Assembly: GCA_002633005.1 (NCBI GenBank)
Contig: NMRA01000036.1
Location: 68,869 to 132,868 of the forward strand
Origin: Phoronis australis
Taxonomy: Eukaryota; Phoronida; Phoronidae
Length of the DNA stretch: 64,000 bases
Reading direction: 5' to 3'
Position numbers and translations under genes: made by a program. Positions 36,751 to 48,854 of the stretch are shown here, in pieces; position 1 is the first letter of the stretch; every line of letters begins with the position of its first letter. A model generated the notes under the pieces. That model ran no database searches. It was given only the letters and a program-made list of their open reading frames with translations, and was not told where the DNA came from.

Positions 36751-38736
36751 AAAATTAATGAACACACATTGAAAATTATTTCCACAGCATATTTTGTCAA
36801 AAAACAACTGAACATCTAACCTCAATGACAAGAACAGTTCAAAACCATTAGTAAATTCATGGGCACAGTCTCAAGTCAATAACACTATTCATAGTAGAAT
36901 ACTGCACAATTATCCATTTGTGAAACAAATTACTTAATAAAACCAGATCAAATAAGTACCTGGAAATTATATTCTTATTATGGAAACTGACACTAGCTAG
37001 ATAGAAAAAGCATCACGCCCAATTCTAGATAGAACTACCATTCTATCATATTCCATTCAGAGAACTAAATAAATACCGTATTCTTACACCTATCCAGAGA
37101 CTCGTCTACCGGCCATCATGGTTGTTACTAGGAAGGCCTTAATTAAAAGAACAGCTCAGCCAAGAGAAAAAATGGACCATTTCAAGTCAACCTCACCGAA
37201 AATGACAGCTAAATAAAGAATTTTAATACTTCTGATTCATAAAGTTTTATATTGAAATCTACAATTTGTTATTTTGGTTCAATAAATATTCAGACATAAA
37301 CCGAGATCAGAGGTTATTTACCATCTGTTTTTACCAAAAATGTCACACAGACAATCGGCAAATGCTGGCAGTCACGCTTTTCAAGGTAATACCTTCCTGC
37401 TATGTGACCTCATACGGAATCCCCGCATAAGGTGAGTGTAAATCTTGCGAGATTGGACCCTCACTTTTCAAATCCTATAGGAGCCCTGCTCCTGTTACAG
37501 TTTGTTAGGAGATAAGCAGTTCAACAAGATCAGTAGTGCTAATGATTCACACAGCAGCCGAGAATGGCCTAAAATGCACTAATTTTGTAATATAAAAACC
37601 ATCCTGAAGGGCAACCAACAAAGCTAAGCAGCCAAGCGTGCTGAAGCATACAACAGGCATCAGAATTGGTTTTATGCCACACAGCAGGCGTCATACAATT
37701 TCTGTATTTTTTGTCTCAATACAGTCAGGGTGTGTGTGCACTCATTTTCATTACATGACTTCCCTGTGCAGCTAAAACCAACTATTTCATCGTTACCAGA
37801 AAATGGTACTTAACTGAATCAGTCATCCAGAGTAGTTGAGTAATCCGGTACAAAAGTCGCAGTCCAAAACGAGTCCATTTATAGTTTTAACAAGACATAG
37901 AGCACTAAACTCAGGGAAGGTAAAAACTACAAGTTAGCATTGCTCAAAAAGCTGCAGAACAAACATCAAAGGTCCGACATTAATATAGCAGACCAATGAT
38001 AATCGCATGGGCATGTAGCCAGTAAACCATGAGAGAAATTTCCCCAACAGGAGAAACATGTTCTTTTTTCCATTCACGTACATCAGCTCTGGCTCCTTGA
38101 AGCCATTTCCATATCACACAATATTTACTGTTTATTGTATTTACAGTTGAAGAAGCTTGAATCTTGTCAAGACTTAACAGATGTTTCAAATTCTCAAATA
38201 TGATGAACTCCATACACTAAACTCAAACACTTGTTGTAAGGTTCGTTTTTTAACAGTACGTGCAGTTAAGTCAAATTCGTGACCAATTTGTAATGACCTT
38301 GACATCATTAATAATATACTTCGCAGGTAGTTATTTAATTATAAGAATCTGACTAAAGCAATAACTTGATTTATTGTGAAACCTTCTATTAAATTGTTTT
38401 TTTGTCAAATTATTTGAACTATATTGATGGATAAAACTTGTCATCATGTGCTTGCCTTGTTGTGCACTAGTTGGAGTGATTCCCAACACACAAGCTGTTG
38501 AACATCGGTTTGCACTTACATCAAAACTCTTGGTGATAATCTTAAACTGTTTTACAGTTAAAAAGAGAGTGTCTTATGATTAAAGCTTTAATCATTCTTT
38601 CTTAAATTTCATGGTTTATCTAGGTCACTTAACTAGGTCAGAAAGAAACCGGGCTTAAGAAAATTCAGATTTTGTGACAAGTTTACTTCATTATTCCAAT
38701 AATAGTAAATTTTCAGAGAAGTAATTTCGAACAAAA

Positions 38737-38776
38737 ACGGCTCGGAAGTACTAGGTCATTGGTACTTCCGAGCCGT
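38737..38776. repeat. Perfect 15-bp-arm hairpin
   Basis: The left arm ACGGCTCGGAAGTAC (38737-38751) and the right arm GTACTTCCGAGCCGT (38762-38776) are exact reverse complements around a 10-base loop. It lies in non-coding spacer and may be a foldback remnant. Confidence 0.85.
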
Positions 38777-39581
38777 AAACAAGGACATTGACTGTTGTCT
38801 TGACTGTTGAGCCTGGCCGAGATTTTGTCTCTCACTCACTGACTCAGTCATCAAGACATCAGTGAGAAGACAAAACTGCGAGAAGTCATGACGGTTAAAA
38901 GTAACCATATTTAGGTTAAGCCGATTCTCCCCAGGCCAAACACTACCAATAATTCGGATACAGTGAAAGTTACGAATCGATAAAAGTTGAATTTGCTGTT
39001 TTACGATGCGTCGTTTCACCCCAAGACTTACTGTTCTGTGTGTACGTGCAAACGATCCAAGTAAAACCCAAGATGGCTTCCTCGAAAGAAATGAGTATTA
39101 CACTTACCCCTCTCGGGCAAATTGAGTTTTCTAACTCTTGTGTGTTTGAAGATAAAATTCAGTGTTTACGGGTCACTTTTTGGTGTACAAGGCCACAAGG
39201 AGGACTGTTTGCAGACAGGTTACGAGTCTAACTTTTGACCGGTGTCCAACTTTAAAGCGTTTGCTTTATTTAAACGTCAGTGGACCCACGATCGACTGTG
39301 GGTGAGCCTATTTGGCACTGGCTGTATTTAGCGGTCCCTGATTTAGATTCAGATTTAGAAAGGCATACGACGATACGTGTTCAAATTCCATTGCATTGCT
39401 CATATTTCCGGGCCACTTTTTGTGAGTACTTATCACGCCGGGTCACGCGCTAGGCTTAGTCTTTCACTTGCTGCTGGGTAACACCCGTGATGTCAATTGA
39501 TGCATTGGTGGTTATCACACTAAGTTAACGGCGACCAAAAAGTGGAATTGGAATTCTTTGCCAAAGTTATCTTAATTCACA

Positions 39582-40123
39582 TACCGTATTCGCCGTAATA
39601 ACCGCCCAGGGCGCTTAGAAAAGTTCAGCTCAGGGGGGGACACTTATTATAACCCAAGGCGGTTGAAACCCGGTCTCCGAAACGGGTGAAGTCGGAAGCT
39701 AAGATTCATTAAATTTACGCTCTGTGACGTATTTGTAATCTATGAAAGACTTTCAACGAAACTGTGGTGCATTGCTACCAAATTTTGCTGCTAAATTAAT
39801 TACGATCATTTTACAGAAAATTGTGCTGAAATCCCAGGGCGAAAACTCGCCGACTGACTGCCTCGAAATCGCCGTCTTCGATATGGCGACTTCAATGCTT
39901 AAATAAAAATGGTTTCGACTCAAGCAAATTACCTGAAATCCTCATTAAGTATTATAAGTAGCGTCTCTAAGATTTTGTTTGTTCCCGTGGAGTCTGGATT
40001 AACGCCAGGTTTAAGTGCAAATCTGTGCAAGATCATGGACTGGGCGCTTATTTCAGCAAAGTCTGAAAACGCGTGGGGGAGGCGCTTATAGGGGCATATG
40101 CGGTTATTACGGTGAATACAGTA
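39582..40123. mobile_element. 542-bp MITE with CCGTATTCGCCGTAATAACC ends
   Basis: The left end TACCGTATTCGCCGTAATAA and the right end TTATTACGGTGAATACAGTA are inverted repeats with two mismatches. Inside them lie AACCGCCCAGGGCGC and a related GGGGGAGGCGC. TA is present at both ends. Short open frames inside have no transposase features. The CCGCCCAGGGCG motif links it to the elements at 26123-26270 and 34391-34553. Confidence 0.8.
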
Positions 40124-40191
40124 GTCATAGTCCATAGACATGCTTCATTGAACCAGAAAGGATTGCTGAAGAATTTATTAGTGCTATTTGA

Positions 40192-40745
40192 GGGATTGTT
40201 CTAAAACCCCTTGGCCCCCACAACCCACAATCCCCTCGACCCAGTCTACACAAGCTGGACTCGATCTGATGACATAGAACAGACGCTGACTTGCAGGACC
40301 AATAAATTGGGCCATGAGCTTGGGTGGCTTTTACCTGTTTGTTGCAATAAAGAGTCGATGCGGCAAGATTGAAAGCCAATTAAGAAAAAAAACAACGCAA
40401 TCGAATCAAAGACCTACGAATGCTACATAAACCATTCCTGGCAGAGTGTAATCATCTCATCTGCTCACGTGAATGTACTCTATCCTTAAGTTTAGTAGAA
40501 GTGGGCCATTAGTAGCTGTTCTTAGAACTATTTCCGAGACTACGCGTGCTCACAATGCGTTACTCAAGACTGCGTTCTCGTGCCACTTTCTGTTTTTAAT
40601 CACCAGACCTGAACCAGAGTGTGTAGGTCATGTCTTATGGAGAAGTCACTCAGCGATGAAATATAAAAAGCGCACAAATACCTTTATTGCCACAGGTCGT
40701 GAGTCGAGGGTTGTGTGGGGGTCAAGGAGGTTTTAGAACGATCCC
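40192..40745. mobile_element. 554-bp inverted-repeat element
   Basis: The left arm begins GGGATTGTTCTAAAACCCCT and the right arm ends AGGTTTTAGAACGATCCC. The arms match imperfectly over about 45 bp, including GGCCCCCACAACCC against GGGTTGTGTGGGGGTC. The interior of about 460 bp has no coding signature. It lies directly beside two other inverted-repeat elements. Confidence 0.75.
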
Positions 40746-40804
40746 TTTTTGAGTGGAATTTTAAGTGTAAAATGTATTTTTGATGAGCTGAAAACCTCTC
40801 ATTC

Positions 40805-40976
40805 GGTGACTGGATTTGGACTACTACCCACTTACGGTAAAATACATGGGTACAGAAACTGATAGGGAATATTGTAGCCCCTGTAGCCATTCGAGGTCTA
40901 TGTGTTGCTTACTTTGGTTTCTATGTTAATTTCATCGTGAATATTTTAAACAGGCGGTAGTCCAAATCCAGTCACC
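40805..40976. mobile_element. 172-bp element with perfect 20-bp inverted repeats
   Basis: GGTGACTGGATTTGGACTAC at 40805-40824 is exactly repeated in inverse at 40957-40976. The similarity fades beyond the ends. It is non-coding and has MITE size. Confidence 0.8.
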
Positions 40977-41480
40977 TAGTAAGACATTTTTGCTATGTCA
41001 AAAATAAATTTTTCGTTGATAAAATTGTCTCTGAGAAAGTGATTATGTTCTTCACCAATCCTTTCAGGTTCAGTGGATGTACTTGAAGCATGTCAATGGG
41101 AATTAAGATGACTCGGGCGCAGAATTCCAACTCCAATTTTTAGTCACTGTTAAATTTTTCGCCAGTTACTACAAAGAACTCGAGTCTGAATTCAAGTGGG
41201 AAAACTGCTTAGATATTTCCCCAGGTCAGAAGTGCTGGGAAAAACTTTAATATTCATCTACCTGTTTTACTTCTGTTGTAAAACTTAAATGGTTTCAATT
41301 TAGGCCGTGGCCTAGAATAATAAATTGTAATTCTTTTTTTCTTTTTACATAAAATTGAAATCAAGGACTCGGATACACGCACTTTAGCAACAAGTGGAAA
41401 TTGCACCAGAATTCATGTTAGTATGCTTAAATTCTGAACCCAATTTGGTCATACCTCATTGGTTAAAAATTGGTTGTACC

Positions 41481-42239
41481 TTTTTAAGGCAAGGATGTGT
41501 TACATTTTAGTCACTTCCCATGTGCATACACAAATAATGTCGCAATTTAATCACCCATATAATGTGGAACTCTGTTAATATTCTCAGACATCATGATCAC
41601 ATTCTGGTCATGACTCATCTTTTAGTCATAGATTAATCACGTTTTAGTCATGACTAACCTGTGGAAAGGTTAATATTCTACTAGTGTTTGCATTCTGAAG
41701 TTCCGAGTTCCTCATGTGACCCCATGGGACATGGGATTTATTGTTAAAGCGTGGCTTTAAACTACGTTTTTAAAAGCAGGATGCATGCACATTATGTAAT
41801 TTTTTGTTAACTGTTTGTTATATGTGTTTTGTTTTCAATTTCAGTCTAATGGGATAAGAAAGTATTAAAAAAGCAACAGTACAACATGTTTGGATTACAC
41901 AAGAATTCAGTGGCATACGCTGCCACAAGTTTTGCCTCTGGCCTCATGGGATCAGTGTTTGGATTCGCATACATCAAGGTTTTTCTCAACCGCTACCTCA
42001 TCCCGGAATCATGGTTCCACACTGCTCAGGTATTTTACATGATCTGGAATGCTGTCAACGACCCACTCTTTGGCTATGTACAAGACAAGTCGGATATGAA
42101 ATGCTTCCGAAGTAGACGCCATTCAATTCTTTACGGAGCCCCTTTTTGGACGATATCTTTCCTGATACCGTGGTTTCAGTGGGGCGAGAATGGATCATGG
42201 ATAGTCGGCCTCCACTTGTTTGTGGCCCTGAGTTTGTAT
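41481..42239 (+). other. Duplicate of the MFSD13A 5' end; contig overlap artefact
   Basis: These 759 bases match 42241-42999 at a constant offset of 760, with eight substitutions that I can count. The copy ends precisely at the single unknown base (N, 42240), and the second copy begins precisely after it. It includes the 5' UTR acceptor (exon from 41845), the ATG at 41886 and the first 118 codons of MFSD13A. The two coding-region differences are both silent. The best reading is two overlapping contig ends from different haplotypes placed end to end. It should not be annotated as a second gene. Confidence 0.9.
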
Positions 42240-42604
42240 NTTTTTAAGGCAAGGATGTGTTACATTTTAGTCACTTCCCATGTGCAAACACAAATAATGT
42301 CGCAATTTAGTCACCCATATAATGTGGAACTCTGTTAATATTCTCAGACATCATGATCACATTCTGGTCATGACTCATCTTTTAGTCATAGATTAATCAC
42401 GTTTTAGTCATGACTAACCTGTGGAAGGGTTAATATTCTACTAGTGTTTGCATTCTGAAGTTCCGAGTTCCTCATGTGACCCCATGGGAAATGGGATTTA
42501 TTGTTAAAGCGTGGCTTTAAACTACGTTTTTAAAAGCAGGATTCATGCACATTATGTAATTTTTTGTTAACTGTTTGTTATATCTGTTTTGTTTTCAATT
42601 TCAG

Positions 42605-45600
42605 TCTAATGGGATAAGAAAGTATTAAAAAAGCAACAGTACAACATGTTTGGATTACACAAGAATTCAGTGGCATACGCCGCCACAAGTTTTGCCTCTG
42701 GCCTCATGGGATCAGTGTTTGGATTCGCTTACATCAAGGTTTTTCTCAACCGCTACCTCATCCCGGAATCATGGTTCCACACTGCTCAGGTATTTTACAT
42801 GATCTGGAATGCTGTCAACGACCCACTCTTTGGCTATGTACAAGACAAGTCGGATATGAAATGCTTCCGAAGTAGACGCCATTCAATTCTTTACGGAGCC
42901 CCTTTTTGGACGATATCTTTCCTGATACCGTGGTTTCAGTGGGGCGAGAATGGATCATGGATAGTCGGCCTCCACTTGTTTGTGGCCCTGAGTTTGTATG
43001 ATGCTCTTCTAACATTTGTGCTATTAGCGCAATGTGCGGCATTTGCTGAAGTCTCTACCAGTCATGAGGACAGATTACGACTTGTGCGGTATAGTCAGTG
43101 GGCCTTACTGGCTGGCAGTTGTAGCGTGTTCGTCGTCGTCAACATATCAGACAATTTGAATAACTATCAGGCATTTCAGATGTGTACAGTTGTAATAGCA
43201 GTATTAGCTTATTTGCTAATGACTTATTCAGGACGAAATATGCGGACACGTTATGATATAGATCTTGCAATGTTGGGTTCCACGTCACTGAACAAGTCAA
43301 ATGAGAAGATGCAGTTAAAGACATCTAACTGTATTGATGGTAAGACGACAAATAGCCAGGGTTACTTTGCACTAACTTGGCAGATTTTAAAGAACAGGAA
43401 TTTTTTGGCATTTGTGTTGACTAACTTTTGCCAAGAGCTTGAAAGAGCACTTTGTTCTGGGTTCTCAGCAATAATCGGCGATGCACTCGTACCTACAGAT
43501 CTGATCTCTTCACAAGTGAGAGCCGCCTGGTATGGTGCAGGTTTCATATTGCCTCAGGTAGAGTTCATTAATTAACAGTCAGCCTTTTGACCTTTCAGGC
43601 TTTTTTTCTAAAACATGCAATATGCACAATTGTGCAGAGATGTTATTACGTGACCACAGAACACTTCTTTTTTCTGATTTGCTGAAATGCATTAGGATAA
43701 CTTCTGATGTTGGCACGCTTGCCGTGGATTGTCACTTTTCATTCATGCTGCCTGTATGTTAGTCAGTACTGGTGGTCTGATGATTACAGGCTGCAGAATC
43801 CATAAACTCCTGACTACAGTTTGTAAACGAAGAAACCAATCATATACTGCAGAAACCATTAACCCTGAGCACAAAGCGAGCAGACCACGTCAGTACATCA
43901 AAGCCAGTAAGAACAAACCAATCTGTAAAGAGATGAAATCATCAGAGGAAAGAAGCATCAGTGATCATGTAATAAAACCAATGGGCGTATCAAATCATAT
44001 GGTCCTGTCACCCTTGGGATCGCTCCGTGTTTGTACATTGTTTATGGCTAGCCTTTTCAATTCTCAAAGCACTTCATTTTTGTTTTAATTATTTTTGCTT
44101 GACTTACTATGCAAATTTTTATCAGATATTTTTAAGTCTTTTAATTTTTAATGAAGATACTTGGCACATAGGTTTCTTTTGAGACAACTATAAAATTTTT
44201 GTCAACATTGGGAAGTTTTGATGTATTCTGCACTCCCTTGTGGCCATTTTTATTGTTTTGAGTCGGTTTTTGGCATCTTCTAATTTTCCTTGCATATAAT
44301 ATGCATCAATATCTACCAAGTTCTTTGATAGATCTTCATGAAGTTTGCCATATGTTGCTATTGAAGAAATTATGCCTGGTGTCAATTTTTGAACAGATCT
44401 GATTACTGTAATGCCTTCTAGTGGCATATTGTCATTTGGTCTGCTTAAATATCTACCAAGTTCTTTGATGGATCTTAATGAAATTTGTCTTGTGTTTTCC
44501 TAATGAAAGGAGCCTGCACAACTAATGCTATTTTTTATGGATTTGGCTACTGTGGAAATACTTGAAAAGTGAGCACCTTTTTTCTTTACCACTTTGGGCG
44601 AATGCCAACACTCTGCGTTACTCTTATTCTTTTATTCCAGGTCCTTCTTATCCTTGTCATGGGCCAAGTTGAAAAGTACGGATATTTCAAATTCATTCGT
44701 TCCTCATACGTGTTCAAAATCGTTGCTGGGACAACAATGTACTTCATCGGATTTGATCAACCATGGAAGCTCTATGTTATGATTTTCTTTATGATCTCTG
44801 ACACGTGAGTGATTGAACGTGTGTCAAAGGCTTGACAAGATGCTATCATGTGGGTACACTCAGCTTTATTAGACTGAGAGATAAGAAGAGTGGGTTTTCT
44901 GTAAAAAAATGTATTTAATTCCAGGAAGGTTAAATAGGTATACGGAAGACACTGAGTGCTAAATGTAAGAGTTTACAAGTTTGTCGACACAGCTAGTCAC
45001 AGCTAATCACGATGCTGTCCACACTTGGCTTAAGCATTGTCTACCAGTGACACAAAGTTAGAACACTCACTTCTTGTTCCTGTTGACTCCAGCAGAATAT
45101 GGCTTAATTACAATGTAAGAGGTACTTTCACACAATAACCATACATTAGGCACTTCATTTCCCAACCAGCAATTGCCGATTGTGATTACAATAGCCACTT
45201 TCCTCCGCAGTGCCTGGACTTTAATGACTGGCTTCTAATTTTTTGGGGAACAGAGATGGCTGTCAGTGATAAATGCTTGTCTGTTTGTTGTTGCATTCTT
45301 TCATGACCGTTTTAAATGTTGTGGACTATAAAAACTAAATCTTCATTGAAAATTGAACTTTTACATTGTTTGAATGGCAAAAATGGGTTAATTACAACAA
45401 AGGAAAAGAAACCAAAACCTCATTGCAAGTGCTGTTCCTTTGTTGGTATGTCCCAAACTCTGTTATGTAACCTGCCTGAGCAACAGAGAAGAGTGACTTG
45501 ACTTGTGGACACTACCAAACAACAGTGCACTTATCTAAGTCATGTTAATACCTCCAAAGAATTCAGTGAAGTTTGAATGTAGAAGTGTATCAGGCATTGT

Positions 45601-46575
45601 AGCTGAGTCCACAGCGAAGTGTACAGACATTCGCAGCTGGATATAACAATTAAGCCCAATACGTTCGTTAGCAGCATTATTTTAAGAGTGGTAACTAATT
45701 TGACACACGTGTCCATGTCCACAAATGAAGCGCAAGCTACAGCACTAACATCACCAGATGGCGCTCTCAGTTGAGACACAATAAACACCAGTCTAGTATA
45801 ACCACAAAAAAGTACAAGTTACTATGCCAGTGTCAAATGTGATAATGGCATCTTGATCCCATAATTCTAGAATTTACAAGGTGTTTTATGGTAACTGGAC
45901 ACCTGGTGTTACTATTCGCTTATTATCTTTTGAATGCCATGTATTAAATATTAGTATTTCACATAGATTGCTGTATGAACTTGTGGATCAAGGATTGAAG
46001 ATGAAGTTGTTATTAATAAATCTTGCGAAATGTTGTCAACGCTTAACTTTTCTTTCTTCAGGGTTGTGACAAGCTCAACCTTTGGTCTGTTTTCTATGCC
46101 GTTGTCGGATGTCATCGACGAAGATCTTAAGATGAATAACAGAAGGTATGTATCTGCAAGGTAAACTAAAAGGTAGTTTGAAGTTTTCTTTGATTGTTGT
46201 GTCGTCCGGACAAACTTTATGTCAACTCTTGGTTTCCTGAGAAACACCTTTTTTTGTACATTAAAGATTTTTGTTCTTTCTAGTCGACCGCTGTCTTCAA
46301 TGGTGTTTGCAACTAACGCCCTTGTCGTGAAACCTGCCCAGTCCATCTCACCCATGATAGCAGTGGCCGTCTTGAATTTGTACGGGTATGAAGAGTACAA
46401 GCTGAAGACGCTGCAAGACCCGGCTCAGCTGGCCTCACTGCACAGTGTTATGTTTGGTATTGTGTGTATTGTACCAGTTCTACTGGGGAGTATGCAGCTG
46501 TTCTTTTGGTCTCAATATCGTATTAGGAACAGCCATATGGTTGTACCAAAGTATGTGGAAAATGCTGATAGTTAG
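42605..46575 (+). CDS. MFSD13A: MFSD13A/TMEM180, major facilitator-like membrane protein
   Basis: This is a multi-pass membrane protein of the MFS-like MFSD13A (TMEM180) family; its substrate is not established. After a UTR acceptor at 42604 and ATG at 42646, the coding exons are 42646-43557, 44641-44804, 46062-46145 and 46284-46575 (stop TAG 46573-46575). The phases agree and give 483 aa. Family-like motifs as I recall them from the human protein are IWNAVNDPLFGYVQDKSD near residue 55, LSLYDALLTFVLL near 117, VIDEDLKMNNR in exon 3 and ALVVKPAQSISP plus QLFFWSQYRIR in exon 4. Several hydrophobic segments spread over the whole length, as expected for about a dozen membrane helices. The start is chosen because it follows the UTR acceptor and begins the membrane domain. 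The promoter and first UTR exon lie upstream and were not identified. Confidence 0.93.
43558..44640. other. MFSD13A intron 1
   Basis: No exon is needed here, because the flanking exons join in frame as LPQ|VLLILVMGQVEKYG. An unassigned 79-codon open frame lies on the minus strand at 44188-44427. Part of it, around ATATCTACCAAGTTCTTTGA, is repeated directly nearby at about 44447-44475. This suggests a short duplicated sequence of unknown origin. Confidence 0.5.
44805..46061. other. MFSD13A intron 2
   Basis: This is a 1.26-kb intron between the donor GTGAGT at 44805 and the acceptor CAG at 46059-46061. I see no repeat structure or other gene in it. Confidence 0.6.
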
Positions 46576-48854
46576 TAAATCTGAAATATCCGAATTGCTA
46601 AGGATCTGCTATTTTCCAATGATGCAATTTCTCTTAAGGCAAACAAGCTTGTCTATAAGAAAATCAAAAATGGGACTTTATCATTTCTTCATTTCACAGA
46701 TCCAGTCGCAATCATGCACGGTAAAATCTCACCAAATTGGCACAAAAATAATTGCCAAAATTCTCAAAACGTCTCATGGTAGCTATGGTTATACGATAAT
46801 TAAAGTTTTTATTTGGGCACTGTTTCGCATTCATGTTGTGTCCTAAATTTGCTAGGTTTGTGCAACTGTCATCAGTTTCCCTCAAAGGGTCGCTGTCTGT
46901 TTTCACTTATATCGTGTTGTTTATGTGTTTAGTAAAAAAGGAGCTCAAAAGCTCTAGGTGGTGCTTGTGAAACAAGGGTCCTGTCTGTGTGAATGCATGT
47001 ATTCTGGTCGTCACATTGGAAATTTATCTCACTCTATTCAGATACCACCAAACTTTATTTGAATCTTCTTGAAAGTTGGGCAATCACTCAGGCTGGCTTC
47101 ATGGTTTTAAGCTTTAGTCTCTCATTAATGATATGAATTTGCGTACAGTTTAAAATGATGGTGACAAGATTGACCAGTTCTTGTTTTTGAGTTCACTGGT
47201 CAATGTAAACATTGTTTTGATAAAGGCCCTGTCACACTAAACTCGTTCACGCAACGTCCAAGCCTGTCTTGATGAGACTGGTTGTGGACAGCCAGAAATA
47301 AGCAACTTCAGTGAAAAACATTAGGCGTTTCTCCTGTTCAGTGACTTTACCAGACATAGAGCAGTTGTGAGCGTTTGATAACATCTAGCTCCTTTGGTAA
47401 CTGCGGAGCACAGTCTGGTATGCCAACATGCAGGCCAATTATCTACCAGGGTTATTACTGACCACTTGTGAACACAGTCACACCCAGTGCGTTGGTATGT
47501 TCGGACAGAACAGATCGTTCTAACTTCGGTTGAAGTTGGGCGATTTTGGTGGTTCAAAACTAAGCATGGTCAGTATTTGTTGAGGAATTCAGAAATGCTA
47601 TTGGTTTACGTTCAAACATTTTATAACTTAAGTTTTATTTTTAACAGCACAGCCCAGTCGGGCTAGATATGATCTTATCGGAGATTAGAGTGATTATCAA
47701 ACAAAAGAGAGCTGACCCTCCAACCTTAAATGCCAGAATGGACTTAATCATGTAAGGTATGGGCTATAGAGGTCATCTACCCAACTTGTTGTTGTGCTAT
47801 ACAACCGAACAAGTTGGACTCAGCGGAAGAACGCTGTAATGCATGTATTGAATACGACACCTTCTATAAGGTTCTCACTCAGGTTGTACAATCCTCTCGG
47901 TTGCCATTCATTTTTCCCGTGTTTTAGATTACTGGTATACTGACTGAGTACTACCCTTGGTGTGACGGGGCTCTACATTCTAGGTGCACAAGCTGGGGTA
48001 TTGATATTGTCATGGTGCTATGCTTAATGTTTGAGACCTAACTTCGATTTAAGTGGTGTAGATCCTATTTTCTGTCTACAATTAAAATGTAATAGCCGGT
48101 TCTTTTTCAGATATTTCTATCTGCTAAGGGGGATATGTTAGTTACTATGAGAGGTGTCACGGGGTTACGTCATAGAAGGAAATTTGGAAACTTTGTGCAT
48201 AATGTATAAAAGTAGGAAAACAGTTTAATGTTAAAATGTTTCAGTGTATTCAAAAGTCTTGGCTTCGTTGACACCACAGTTGTGACCAAAGTTTATGACT
48301 TCAGTGGTGAAAATTTGGCCTAAGTTTTGATATGCGTAAGTTAGATTTTTGACATTTTTGGTCATAAGTCTGACTTATGCGTTTCATACACTTAATCAGT
48401 GTTTCTCTGACGAAAAAGATCTTTTCACTTAAACAGGACTCTGCTGATTCATTTTTACACAATTTGTGTGGAAATGAAATTTACTTTCATATGTGCATAA
48501 CATTCCATTTAGCAACATTTTATTATTCTTATCATTATTAGGGAAATAAATATTTACGGCAATTTTGTTCTGGATTTTTTGCTAGAAAAACATAGTAGCT
48601 GTGCTACTGCAATGGATTATGACATACTGGTATTTCTGAAATATTCAGATGGTACTTGACCACAAGCAAAACTTTCTTTTGAGAAGCCATGTGAGAAACA
48701 GTACAAGTAACATTTGTGTCTAAAGTCATACTGCCTTGCAGGGATTCTTTATGTGTCCATTTATTTTAATTTCAAGCAGTAAACATAGTGGAACTGCACC
48801 AAAGATAAGCCAAATATGAATGCTCCCAAGCCAGCACTAATAATATTCATACCA

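Larger units (their letters stand above)
33445..41480. other. Repeat-rich spacer between COX6B copy B and MFSD13A
   Basis: The left edge should hold the promoter of COX6B copy B, and the right part the first, non-coding exon(s) of MFSD13A. It contains a partial AT-rich repeat (33545-33760), MITEs at 34391-34553, 39582-40123, 40192-40745 and 40805-40976, a dispersed repeat at 36052-36140, a 15-bp minisatellite at 36561-36750 and a hairpin at 38737-38776. An ATG in good context at 39073 opens a 53-codon frame (see findings). I see no gene that I can name. Confidence 0.5.

Noticed and set aside
36538-36831. A 97-codon minus-strand protein rich in V, I and F
   Set aside because: It is the translation of a 15-bp minisatellite and its flanks.
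41886-42338. A second, truncated MFSD13A gene
   Set aside because: The first 118 codons are identical in protein to the full gene, and the copy stops exactly at the N. The frame after the N is intronic sequence read through. It is a contig-end duplication, not a paralogue.
43729-44088. An extra MFSD13A exon or separate gene (119-codon frame)
   Set aside because: The flanking MFSD13A exons already join in frame and match the family spacing, and the frame shows no membrane or family features.
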